From the NCBI GenBank assembly GCA_004194705.1, contig SADC01000867.1:310001-374000 (forward strand): a stretch of 64,000 nt of DNA, read 5' to 3'. This DNA comes from Ditylenchus dipsaci. Its lineage: Eukaryota; Nematoda; Chromadorea; Rhabditida; Anguinidae. Below the pieces are notes generated by a model. It worked only from the letters and a program-made list of their open reading frames with translations, was not told the DNA's origin and searched no databases. Made by a program: the position numbers and the translations under genes. Shown here piece after piece: positions 24,091 through 34,712 of the stretch; the stretch's first letter is position 1, and each line of letters opens with the position of its first letter.

Positions 24091-24368
24091 AATTTGACGA
24101 TACATTAAAAGTGTGATCCAACCACCCACCCACCCAACCCAAATACTATATAGAGATAATTAGTGGATTGGCTGGTTAACCAAAAACAGATAGCCTACTG
24201 GCTACTCCCAAGTAGAATATAAGCCTAAATTCCAAAAATTTCGGACTTTCTGGCATTTTTAACAAATAATTGAATCAGCAGTCGTAATTTTGACATCTTC
24301 AGAGTCTTGGCTGGAATTTTTCTCACAGTAAAAAAGTAAAAACAGTGCTTCAAGAAGAATAAGTTAGG

Positions 24369-24715
24369 ACAGTCTAATCTCGATTTTACGGCACTAAAAG
24401 ACCAATTTGGACCCCCGATTTCATTTGTATGTATATTATACTAGGGTTGTACAATGGGAATATTCCCGGAAATATTTCCGGGAATATTCCCGGGAACATT
24501 GGGAATATTCCCGGGTTTCCCGGTATTTTCCCCTATATTGGGAATATCCCGGGAATATTCCCAATGTTCCGGGAATATTCCCGGGAATATTCCCGGGTTT
24601 TCTATATTTCCGGGAATTTCTACAACTCTATATTATACTCAAGGTTTTACGAAACCCTCGTTTTTACGACATTATTTTGTGGCCTTCGGTAATCGAAAAA
24701 TCGAGGCTCGACTGT
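24369..24715. mobile_element. TIR element ACAGTC...GACTGT hosting a hAT MITE
   Basis: Ends ACAGTCTAATCTCGATT and AATCGAAAAATCGAGG...GACTGT are inverted. The middle is occupied by the element at 24442-24630, so this one is the older insertion. Confidence 0.6.
24442..24630. mobile_element. hAT-type MITE, GGGAATATTCCC core, perfect TSD
   Basis: TAGGGTTGTA at the left end and TACAACTCTA at the right, flanked on both sides by TATTATAC (24434-24441, 24631-24638). The whole core is repeats of GGGAATATTCCCGG, so it is almost fully self-complementary. Confidence 0.88.
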
Positions 24716-24719
24716 ACAT

Positions 24720-25719
24720 TAACTTCAATCCCTCTAAAAGATAAAAATTCTCATGCAGTTACGTAGACATTTTTCGTGGCGTTGTGTGTAAGTTGAAAAA
24801 TTGATAAAAGTGTTAGAAAAAATGATTAGGAAATTACATCGATTCGTCCAGAAAATCATGTGGGTAGTCAGATAGTTAATTAAACCAACAAATACTAAAT
24901 AATTTTAGAATGATTGCTAATTTAAAAAATAACCACTAAACTTAGCTAACCTAAGGTGTAAGGTAATGTCTAAACCAGTGAAATATATAACAATGGCTCA
25001 ACCAAAAAGATGCACTCCGGCTAATCTTTGATCTCCTCTTTTTGTGCACCCAATGGCTAGTGGTGTGTTTGGCCAGTAGAACAAGAAGAATGCACATCTC
25101 AAAAATGACTACATGTGAAAAAAGGTTAAGGCTGACTGGGAGCAGCAGTTGGAGGAGTGGGAGCACCACATAAAATTGTCTGCGAAAGAGGAAAGAAAAA
25201 GACTGCTGCTCCCCTCCCTTTTCTCGACTAGGGCATAGACAAATCACTTGTGCTTCGACAGCCCAAAAAATTGAAGGTACTGTGATAAAAAGTGGCGCAC
25301 GCTTGTGATCCCCTTGCTTCCTCCTCCTCTCCTCGCCCAATATAAAGAGAGAAAGGAAAAAGTAAAGATACGGTTATAAAAAATGGCGTACGCCCTTTCT
25401 CTACTGCTCCTCCTCATACGTCTGTGTGCTAAACCAGAGCAGAATAATGTAAAAAGACACACTACTGCTCCTGACAGCCACATGATAATGACAGCAACAC
25501 CTGGTTTTCCACAATCTATTTTATTTATTAGTAATCTGATATAAAAACGGTACTGTAAATTTTCGTTTTTGGTAAATACGTACATCGTTAAAAACTTTTT
25601 TTAAAAATGTCTAAGCTATGGCTCTGCTGGCAAAATATACATTTTAGTTTTTTGAGACTTTGAAAATCTTAATTTGCAGCTAAATTACAAAATTTGTTCT
25701 TTGAAGACATAACACTAAA
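24720..25719. other. Intergenic, no supported gene
   Basis: Two overlapping minus frames (24951-25340, 129 codons; 25244-25585, 113 codons) are Ser/Arg/Leu-rich, share no domain and lack splice support. I treat them as chance frames. Confidence 0.3.
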
Positions 25720-25723
25720 TTAA

Positions 25724-26384
25724 CACTCCGACTCCCAAGCGTGATTTTTGGAACTCATGACTCAAAATTTCACGCTGAACACGATGGTGTTTTCGGTTTG
25801 AAAAATATTCGACAAAAAAAGTTCGGCTAGAGCCCCATGAAAATTTGAAGTCTTTAATGTTTGGTCTTGCCATGAAAGTACGAAAAATATTTATGACTCT
25901 ATATTTACCGTATATCTTCTAATAAGACCCCACCTCCAAAGAGGGATTGAAAAATAAGGCCCATGGGTCCTTATTAGAAGATATACGGTATATAATTTTT
26001 TTTTGATCTGTTAAATTTATTTCATAGAGAAAAAGCTAGGCTATCTTTTGCGCAGTCGTTTGAACAAGTGCTTTCGAAATTTCGATGCTGGAAACCCCGA
26101 CAGATTGTAATGTCAGCCTCTAATAAGAACTCATCTCTAAATGGCCATAAATTTTTAGCCTAGCCTTTTCTCTACCAGATGCATTCAACAGATCATAAAA
26201 ATGTATCTAAAAAGTTATGACCATTCTTCGTACTTTCGTGGCAAGACGAAATATTAAAAACTTCAAATTTTCAGAGGGCTCTAGCCAAACTTTTTTGTCG
26301 AATTGTTTCAAACCGGAAAAACCATCGTGTTCAGCGTGAAATTCTGAGTCGTGAGCCCAAAAGTTACGCTTGGGAGTCGGAGTG
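25724..26384. mobile_element. TTAA-flanked foldback element, arms ~160 bp
   Basis: TTAA then CACTCCGACTCCCAAGCG; right end CGCTTGGGAGTCGGAGTG then TTAA. The arms continue inverted for about 160 bases (GCTAGAGCCC/GGGCTCTAGC, TCACGCTGAACACGATGG). A short TACCGTATATC...GATATACGGTA element (25906-25990) is nested in the loop. Confidence 0.8.
25906..25990. mobile_element. Short TACCGTAT-family copy, 85 bp
   Basis: TACCGTATATCTTCTAATAAG at the left, its inverse at the right, with only about 45 bases between. A minimal derivative of the family seen at 299, 5905, 11719 and 37128. Confidence 0.72.
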
Positions 26385-28840
26385 TTAAGTGACACTCTAT
26401 TGTAAAAAGTAAGTGATAGTTCTAATCAATAGCATCGTTTTCCTTTACATATACATATACAGTCGGACCTCAATTTACGGTTCCCTTGAGGCTCTTGAGG
26501 CTGACCTCAGAAGTCCCTTATATCTTATATCTCAGATCAAGTTTGAAATTTTTGCTCTAATAAAAATATTACAACCCTTTTTGCTGTTTTTGTCAAACAT
26601 AAGAAAAAGGCTCAGTAAAAAAACATTATGAACAAAAATAGAATGTATTTGATTATTGTTGATTTTTTATTATTGATTATTTTTATTGGCAAGCTTGCCG
26701 AACATACATCATTTTTCAGCTTACATGATTCTAAGTGTGCCTTATGCTGAGGGTATAAAAAAGGAGTGTTAAGGTGCCTTATTTCGAGGGGTGCTTTATA
26801 TGGTGGTAAGACTAAATATACGTGAAAATAAATACGGTAGACAAGATTAGCCGTCTATAGAACCAATTAAAAGTTGGTTTGTAGAAACAAATGAAAAGTT
26901 GTTTGTATTTATATGATTAGAAGTATAAGACACAAGATTACTGCAAGAAATAAATTCCATGGTTTTTGCAGCAAAAAGCTTGCGTGCTGGTAATGCACAT
27001 AAATGCCATGAAAGCAAAAAGGCTAGTTATTTAATTGAAATTGAAGCTGCAGGAAAAAGTAGAGCCAAAATATTTTTCTTGCGCTATAAGATTCTACTTT
27101 CACTGAAATATAAAAGAGTGGCAAAGATGTAACACTTATAAATGAAACACTTTTAAGGTCTAATTATCGATTTGAAGGCCGAAAAATCAACAGGATGTTT
27201 GTAAAATAAAAATAATATAAACAAAAGACGTCATCTTTGAAAATGTAAAAAAGTTATAGTGATATCTTTCCAGAACCAAGTTTTTTGGAACATTTAGCCC
27301 AAATGGGCAAATACGCGTTTCGGGTAAAACGTCCCTTTAGCGATTGTACGCTGATTTTAGTATAAAACCGACTAAACCAGATTGAGTCGTTCGTTATACG
27401 AAAAGATTTTTTTAAACAGCGTTGAGCAGATTTACTGAAAGGATATCCACGTGGTTCGAGCCACATCTTGGTGGTTGGGGAAGAGGGTATCCACGTCGTT
27501 CATGCCCTATCCTGGTGGCTGGGGGTATCCACGTGGTTCAGGCCTAAAATACTGCCTAAAAAATATTCGGACCTCGAACTCGTGCTCAGTACGAAAAACT
27601 ACCCTAAGAGTGTTTTACGGAATATAATGAAAAATATTTGAGCTCAAGCCAAAAAGCAGTTACCCTGTAAAGACAAATGCCATTTTTACGCCAAATTTTG
27701 AAAGTGAAAAAGGAATCTTGGTACAATGGAAATTTTTCTAATAAAAATAGCCTTCATAAAAATAGGTAGATGGCCTCTTAGATCGCAAGTTTTTTGGCGT
27801 TTTTTTAAACAAAAGCGGACATCTTGGGTTAGCGACAAACGCGATTTCTTCTTTTATGACCAGGACTGCCATCTCAAAAAAAAGGACATTTTCGCAAAAA
27901 AGGGATTTGAAGGAAAATGTGCATTTTATCTAGTGCTTATCGCCATTTTGAAGCGAAAAAAATATTTTGACTAATACTTCAAAAATAAAAAAGATTTGGG
28001 GTCCCCAAAAAGGACGAATCTTTGTAAAAGGGACATATGGCAGCGCTGTTTATGACCCATTTTTGATACTCGAAGTCAAAAAACTCGAAAAAGGAAATTT
28101 TTACCCCCAATTTTCAACTGCAACGGACAAAAACTCGAATTTTTTACAAAAATTTCGAAATATGAAATTTAAAGGTTTTCCGCTGTTAAAAGAGCTTCCG
28201 AATGAGTACAAACTCGCCTAAGAAAATATTTCTCAGAAAAAGTTATAGCTGGTGCAACGGGACTACACAAAAGTGTGACGAAACAGTTAGTACTAGTTAA
28301 TTTTGACCAGCCTAGTCAAAAATTCAACGTGCTTTCAACAATAACTTGGATTTTTACTAAAACCTGTAGCTGAATGATGCCGCTATTTGTAAGGCTCTAT
28401 CAGTGCTTACAGGAATAGTTGTTGTTATGCATGTTTTGTACCATACTCTCACCTATATTGTCCTCTCTCGATTAAACAGCTCTCATAGAAACAATAAAAA
28501 AAAGTTAAAATTATAGCCAAATCAAAACTGGCTTCGTGCACCCTGTGCAATTTTAGTATTGGTTACCTTTAGTATTGGTTACCTTTGTTTAGAGATGATG
28601 ACGATATTTTTTGGATGTCCAATCTCAATTTTTGCTGAAAGAGTGGAGTAAAAAAATCAAACCTATCCTAAGGGTACTTTATGTCATCTTCAAGCGGTAC
28701 CAATGCTTTTCGAGACAATGGGTAAAAATAGGTACTCAATTCGACCGCCGTCGGACTCCGCCAGCTTAATGTTACTGAAGTCAAAATCATATCAAGATTG
28801 ACCCTTTTGTTATGAAATGTAAAACGAGGACTTTTCGCGG
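26385..28840. other. Intergenic, no gene; three GGTATCCACGTGGTTC copies
   Basis: A motif close to GGATATCCACGTGGTTC occurs three times at about 27441, 27488 and 27525. Frames at 27726-28221 lie in a degenerate AAAAAGGGACATTT-type sequence and look non-coding. Confidence 0.35.
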
Positions 28841-29055
28841 TGCTTATGCTGTTTGGGGCCGACCGTCTTTTTTTTTGGATTTTTTCTTTCATTTGAGACC
28901 AGAAATATTATTTATAATCTTCATTTATACACAATTCAATATTCACACTCATACAAAGTCAAAATTTGCGACCACAAATGGAAAAAATGCATTAAAATGG
29001 CACAAATTCTTGCGAAAAATCAAAAAATTGACGGTCGGCCCAAACAGCATAAGTA
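28841..29055. mobile_element. TIR MITE, ~215 bp
   Basis: GCTTATGCTGTTTGGGGCCG and CGACCGTC on the left recur inverted as GACGGTCGGCCCAAACAGC on the right. The 178- and 102-codon frames crossing it are not genes. Confidence 0.72.
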
Positions 29056-29124
29056 CCTTTTTTGCAAATTTGGGTTTACAAGATTCAGATGCGAATACGT
29101 CTTCTTTAAAGCAGGGGTAAAATC

Positions 29125-29942
29125 TAGAGACAGAAACAAGACAAGATTTTGTCTTGTCTTGCCCCGATTTCGACTGAAAATCTTGTCTTGGGATCTTGCT
29201 TGGTCATTTCTAGAAATCTTGGTCTTGGTCTTGGTTCTATGGTCAATCTTGTATGCAAAATTTACAAAACACTCGAGAACCCATTTTATCGTTTTTAGGC
29301 CCATAGCATACCTAAATTCTGTTTTCGGGCTTTATACAAGATTAAAAAATGGCGGGACAGGACAATTCCATCCCGCCCGCCGTCCCTAAATCCCGCCCGA
29401 ATATTTTTCAAGAATTTCCTGTCCCGGTGTCCCGTCTGGAAAGAATTATTCAAATTTCGTCCCGTGTCGTCCCGAAAATGTCAAACTTGCATCTCTAATA
29501 AAACACGCGCCAAACAATATAAAAATCACAAGATCAAGAACAGGAAAACATAGTGTAAAAATTATAAAACACCAGCCACAAGTTTTGCTATAAAAATTGT
29601 CACCTGTTAAAAACTGTCAAAATTGTCTAAACAGTAAACTGTCGATTTAAGGAACCCTCGATTTAACGAAACTCTTAATTTAAGGAACTTTTTTCAACGC
29701 CTATTCTGCCAGTGATTAAATAAAATGACTGAAATTAACTCTTGATTTAACAAAACTCTCGGTTTAACCAACATTTTCGCCGGTCCCAAGGGTTCGTTAA
29801 ATCGAGAGTTGCCTGTATAAATCTTGGTTTTTGGCCAAGATCTTGATTGACCGTTTTCAAAAATCTTGCTCTTGGTATTGGTCAAAATTTCAGCTAAAAA
29901 TCTTGTCTTGTAATCTTGCTTGGTCCCCACTTTCTGTCTCTA
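29125..29942. mobile_element. hAT-type MITE, CTTGTCTTGG core, perfect TSD
   Basis: Ends TAGAGACAGAAA and TTTCTGTCTCTA, flanked on both sides by GTAAAATC (29117-29124, 29943-29950). Subterminal arrays of TCTTGTCTTGG/TCTTGGTCTTGG units. It carries two nested inserts: a GGCGGGAC/GTCCCGCC block at about 29352-29480 and an element with GATTTAA-type ends at about 29640-29815. Confidence 0.85.
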
Positions 29943-30139
29943 GTAAAATCGTTTAGGTTTGAACATTCAGCATAAGTGACGCCGTGGATAAGCGTCTGTA
30001 TCTTTTGTGGCTCAAAATGGTGCGCAGATTCGATGCCTTCTGGTGACACACTACTTATTTTGGCTTGTTTGACCCATGTGATTCCAAATCTGGGGCTGAA
30101 AATGTCTAATTGCGCTATAAAATGGTTGAATGGATGAAA

Positions 30140-30232
30140 GCGTTCTACCAGGTGGGATCGAACCTGCAACACCATTTTAGGCCATAAAATACAAACGTTT
30201 ATTCACAGCGCCACCAAGGCCAAATTTTCAAA
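30140..30232 (-). other. tRNA-like sequence (probable SINE relic)
   Basis: The minus strand reads GCCTTGGTGGCGCTGTGA, then GCAGGTTCGATCCCACCTGG, i.e. A- and B-box-like stretches at tRNA spacing. The T-stem and acceptor stem do not pair fully, so it is not a working tRNA gene. Confidence 0.4.
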
Positions 30233-32009
30233 CCTAGACGGCTTTTCCTCCTCCTTTAAAAGAAGCATGCTCACGCTGTTATATGGAATTGTGAAATTTC
30301 TTTTGCCTGTTCATTCTTTGGTTGTTTGCCTATGGATTATAAAATGTAGACTGTGATAAGAAATTAAAATCATTCAATTTTATCATTTAAACCCTTTATT
30401 TTCAAAAAAATTATCACAGAACCTATTTCTGAATAGTATATACTTTATCTAAAATCCTTTCGATAGAAGTATAGACTACCCACACACAGACTGGTCAATG
30501 GCCAGAAATATAAATCTCGACTCGGATTCTTAAATTTCTTTTAAATCAAATATCACAAAACCATATATCTTATTTGATTAGTTATGCGCCCTTTCAATTT
30601 AACTTCTCTGTCCTTCACTGCAACTTTTCTGTTCAGACTACCGTAATAAAAAAAATCCAAACCAAATATAAAGGCAGAAGAGAAAAACACACACAAAAAT
30701 AACTGCTTTACTACTGGATTTACACTCCTACCCATCAATTTTTACTTTTTCATTTATGATAAAAAGATAAACTAATTTTTTGCAGTTTCCCTGATAGACA
30801 ACTAACATAAAATATAAATGAAAAAGTGAACCAATAAAAAGTATGAGACAGACAGACTAAAAGCCGTTAAATAAACATTAAACATTTTAATTGAAAAAAT
30901 AATAATTACAGCCAGAAAATCCATATGAATCAAATATATTTTCAATTTCTTTGCCTGCTCATTTTTTGGGGGTTTCAAAAAAAGGCTAAGCCCCTTTTTC
31001 TTCCTCTTCTTTTGTGTGTATATAGCAGTAGTAGGCGAGTGTGTGTCTGTTTGGTGGCTGGCAGTAGGAAGTAGTAGAAGTACCTGTCACTGGCTTGACA
31101 CTCTGCATAAAAAACATCTCGCCCTCTCTCTCTATCTGCACTTTTTACTTGGGAATATTTGGTGTGTCTGTCTGTTTGGTCGCTGCTCCCCCCATTACCA
31201 CCACTACCACCATTTTTTGCTTTAGTCACTGACTGCTCTCAATTGCTAGTTCGCATTGAAAAGCAAAAAGTTTTTGCTAGTAAAAGGACTAGAGAGAAAT
31301 TCTTGAGAAATATGAATCGAAGAAGGATTTTTTGTGGTTTCACACATTTTCCTTGCAATCAAAAAATTTCCGAAAAATTTACTATAAACATTTTTTAAAC
31401 GCAAAAGACACTGAAAAAGTAATATGTGTGTAAAAGAAAAAACAACAGCCGCCTGATAATAGAGTGACACAAGAGCGGCGTATTCAGTCATGTAGTGTCT
31501 TAAAGCTGCCTGGGTGGTCTTCCACTTTGCCGCTGAGTCCTTTGTGTATTTTTTATACAAAAAAAAACTCAGTTAAAAAGTAGGTCTTTCAAAATCGCAC
31601 ATTTGCCAATGAGAAAACAGAAAGCAGCAAAATCAATCAGACTTACTTGCGATATACAGTCAAGTCCCGATTAAACGGCACCCTCTCAAAGCTGTCGACT
31701 TTTTTTAACCTTTTTTAATTTTTAGAGATAATTTTTTACGGTATTTTTTAATGCATTTTATACTAAACAGTAGGTTAGAATCGATGTAGATCGTGACATC
31801 GACCAACCTACAACTTTTGTGCCTTCATACACGCTTTCTTCATTTAAATTAAAAGTTTTTGGATGCGCGAAAGATAGCTTATATTGTAACCTGTTGTTTA
31901 GTATATGGCGCATATAAGAAAAATATAACAAATTTGACTGCGACTAAGACCAAGGAGTGTGGCCACAGTTTTCCAGCCTAGGGTCTAACAATTTTTACGC
32001 AGTTTTAAA
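30233..32009. other. Intergenic, no gene seen
   Basis: AT-rich with microsatellite-like stretches (TGTGTCTG, CACCACTACCACCA near 31195-31215). Frames on both strands show no domain. Confidence 0.3.
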
Positions 32010-32365
32010 GGGCTAATCGGAATTTTGCCACGAAAAGTCGGTATTTTTTTCCGCAAATAGTCGGAATTTTGCCGCAAGGTAATGTTGAGTGCAAGGTCTT
32101 TCCAGAATATAAAACAAAAAGGTCAAAGTATAAATCAAATTATTTTTTATTTGCTTCATACTTTTATCTTCTTGTTTCATAATTTTAAGTATAGTGCACC
32201 AAATTTACCACGCCACAAACTAGAATCACAGAGCTACCAGATAGTGTTATTGCTTTAAAAAAAAGTTAAGAAAATTAACAGAAAAGGGCGAAACAAAAAT
32301 TTGCGGCAAAATTCCGACTATTTGTGGTGAAATTCTGACTTCTTGCGGCAAATTTCCGACTTGGC
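32010..32365. mobile_element. Inverted-repeat element, TCGGAATTTTGCC ends
   Basis: AATCGGAATTTTGCCACGAA and AATAGTCGGAATTTTGCCGC on the left recur inverted on the right as GCGGCAAAATTCCGACTATT and GCGGCAAATTTCCGAC. Non-coding. Confidence 0.65.
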
Positions 32366-34158
32366 CATTTTTAAAGTCTTTTGTTAGTTGTTTTTGGCAG
32401 TTCTTTTCGTAAAATGATAAGGATTTTTCGCCGATCCTTTCTGTCATTAACTACAATTTGACCAACAAGACCCGCGAAATTGATATAGTTTAAGTTTTGA
32501 GGGATGCTTTTCGTTTTGTTAAAGATAATAAGAAAAGTTGGTTTTACCGGAGGAGGGATTTTATATCCAACTCATAATTTATATTTAACAAAACCAATAT
32601 TAGATTATACAGGCTCCGGCAAATTAACCGTTGGATTTTTTTCGGTCATAATGTTTCGAATTTTAATAGTTTCGGCGAGATTTTTTTCAATTCTTAAAAG
32701 GAATTTAAAACAATTTGTTTAACATTAAACTTGCATAACAAAAAGTAACAACCATTTCAAAATAAAATCACAACGAAATTTAACTTTTCATTATACCCAA
32801 TCTTTGCATGTTCTTGTTCGACGCTGCGGTCTTGGACTTCAAAGCACTTTCTGAGTTGGAGTTGGAGAAAGCTTCTAGAACAAGTTGGAGAAAGCTCCTT
32901 AGATTTTTGTCCTCAGTTCTACTAGACTGGCTGGTTGTGTTTGATAAATTCGAGATTTGATCCAGCCCTAAAGAAAAAAGTGCCAAAGTCACCATCAGGG
33001 ATAAGTTAGGTGTTTAACAATTTTTTTTCATTGCTATTTTAAATGGTAAAAAAATCTCGCAGAAACAAGAAAATTCAAAAAGTTGTGATCGAAACAAATC
33101 CCGCGGCAAATTTATTGGACCCTGTATTGTCTAATTACCTAACCTTTATCTAAGTTTTCGATTCGAGTTTAGATGTGCAACTCTATGATCGCCGGATGCT
33201 TTGTTTTGTTGAGATTACACGAAGAGTTGGATAAACGCTGATCAGCCGCTAGTTAATTAACGTTCCTTTTTTATTTATGGTAACTATCAAAATAAATTAT
33301 TCCTACAAATGAAATCTTTGAACTAAAAAAATTACAGCTTCACTTTGCTCACTTCATACAAGGGACGTAGCCGCCAGTCATCGTTTTTTACCTATAAATA
33401 GTTTTAAATCAAAAAAAAAACCGAAAATTTGAAAGTAACCGGAATTGAACCTGCGCCGACAAATTGTTTTCGTATGCAGACAAATAACATTTTCGAAATT
33501 TTCAAGTACAATTAAAAATTTTCGATGAAAAATCGCCTTTATAAAAGTTAATATATTCTCTATTTGAATCCACTTTATTGTGCGTTGTTTTAAAGAAAGC
33601 TGAAATCCTGGAGAACAAGGTAAAATTAGCGATAAAAATGATTTTCCGACCCATTTTTAAATACTATATGAGATGACAAAACTAAATAAGAAAAAAGTTA
33701 CTGTCTTTAAAAAAAAATTCTTTAACTGTTTAATAATTTATACCCTAGCAGATGTCATAGTGTGGTATAAGTTTCTTAATATATAAATTGTATGTTCTCA
33801 AAGCATTTCTAGCTGCATCTGCTTGTTTTCTAGTAATTTTTTAGGAAGTAAAACACTGTTAATCAAGGCTAGATTAAAAGATGCATGAATGTCTTTGATT
33901 CAAAAACATGATTTTCGGTCGGTCTCCCTGTGGTTTCGGCCTTACTCATCGACAAGCCATCCCCAGACCAGAACCAATATCATAGCGGGCGAGCAAAAAT
34001 TTGGACAACGCAAAAATCGTATTTTTGACATTATATACTGTAAAAATTGTTAGATCAAACTGAGCCCAACTGCGTTTGCAGAAATTCGAAATATGGCCTA
34101 AAAAACGACGGTTTAAAAGTGTCGATATTTCTTGGACCATCCTGTACAACACCTACAA
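32366..34158. other. Intergenic, no gene; B-box relic and MITE end
   Basis: An antisense tRNA-like B-box (GGAATTGAACCTGCG) lies near 33433-33447. The stretch 33900-34145, ending TTTCTTGGACCATCCTGTAC, is a degenerate relative of the element at 42200-42546. Confidence 0.4.
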
Positions 34159-34346
34159 AAACCTACACAAAATTTTGCTAATCTTCTTTTGTTTTTTATT
34201 CTCACTTCTGTCCAAAGCTTCTTTCAAGGTAAAAAAAAGTTGTGCATGAGATCCAGCTCTACAACTTTACTTTTTTCCGTGAAAGAAGTTTTTGACAATA
34301 GTGAGAATAAAAAGACAAAAGAAGATTATCAAAATTTTGTGTAGAT
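34159..34346. mobile_element. Hairpin MITE, ~188 bp
   Basis: CTACACAAAATTTTG and CTTCTTTTGTTTTTTATTC on the left recur inverted on the right. Arms about 80 bases. Confidence 0.7.
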
Positions 34347-34371
34347 TTTATATGTCTATACAACATTGGAA

Positions 34372-34538
34372 GCTACTGGAATATACCCTCCCCAATAATT
34401 TTTGGAGGGTACTCAAAACCACCATTTTTAAAAAAAATTGTACAAAAACCCTTGTTAGTATTGGATAGACCCTGAGCCTAAAAACCTAAGCCTGCGGGCC
34501 TAAGCCTAAATTATTGGGTGGGGTATATTCCAGTAGCG
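34372..34538. mobile_element. TIR MITE, GCTACTGGAATATACCC ends
   Basis: GCTACTGGAATATACCCTCC at the left, GGGGTATATTCCAGTAGC at the right, with inner inverted AATAATTT. About 167 bp. Confidence 0.72.
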
Positions 34539-34712
34539 CTCAAAATTGTGTATTTTGAAAACCATGCTATAAGGTCATCAATATTATATTTGACTGGAAC
34601 GGTTAGAAAAAATTTCCTGTTCCCCGCCATAACTGTCTCAAACGCACGGGTAGGTTTCTTTAAAAGTAGTGGTTTTCGGAAAAATCTCCTTTTTATTTGT
34701 AAATAGCCTGCA

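Noticed and set aside
24951..25585. Overlapping 129- and 113-codon minus frames as a membrane protein gene
   Set aside because: Hydrophobic stretches arise from T-rich DNA; no agreed frame, splice sites or family signature.
28853..29389. 178-codon plus-strand open frame
   Set aside because: It crosses the boundary between two transposons (28841-29055 and 29125-29942), and its sequence follows the repeats; no domain.
30140..30232. A functional tRNA gene
   Set aside because: A- and B-box-like words are present, but acceptor and T stems do not pair, and similar words occur in other repeats.
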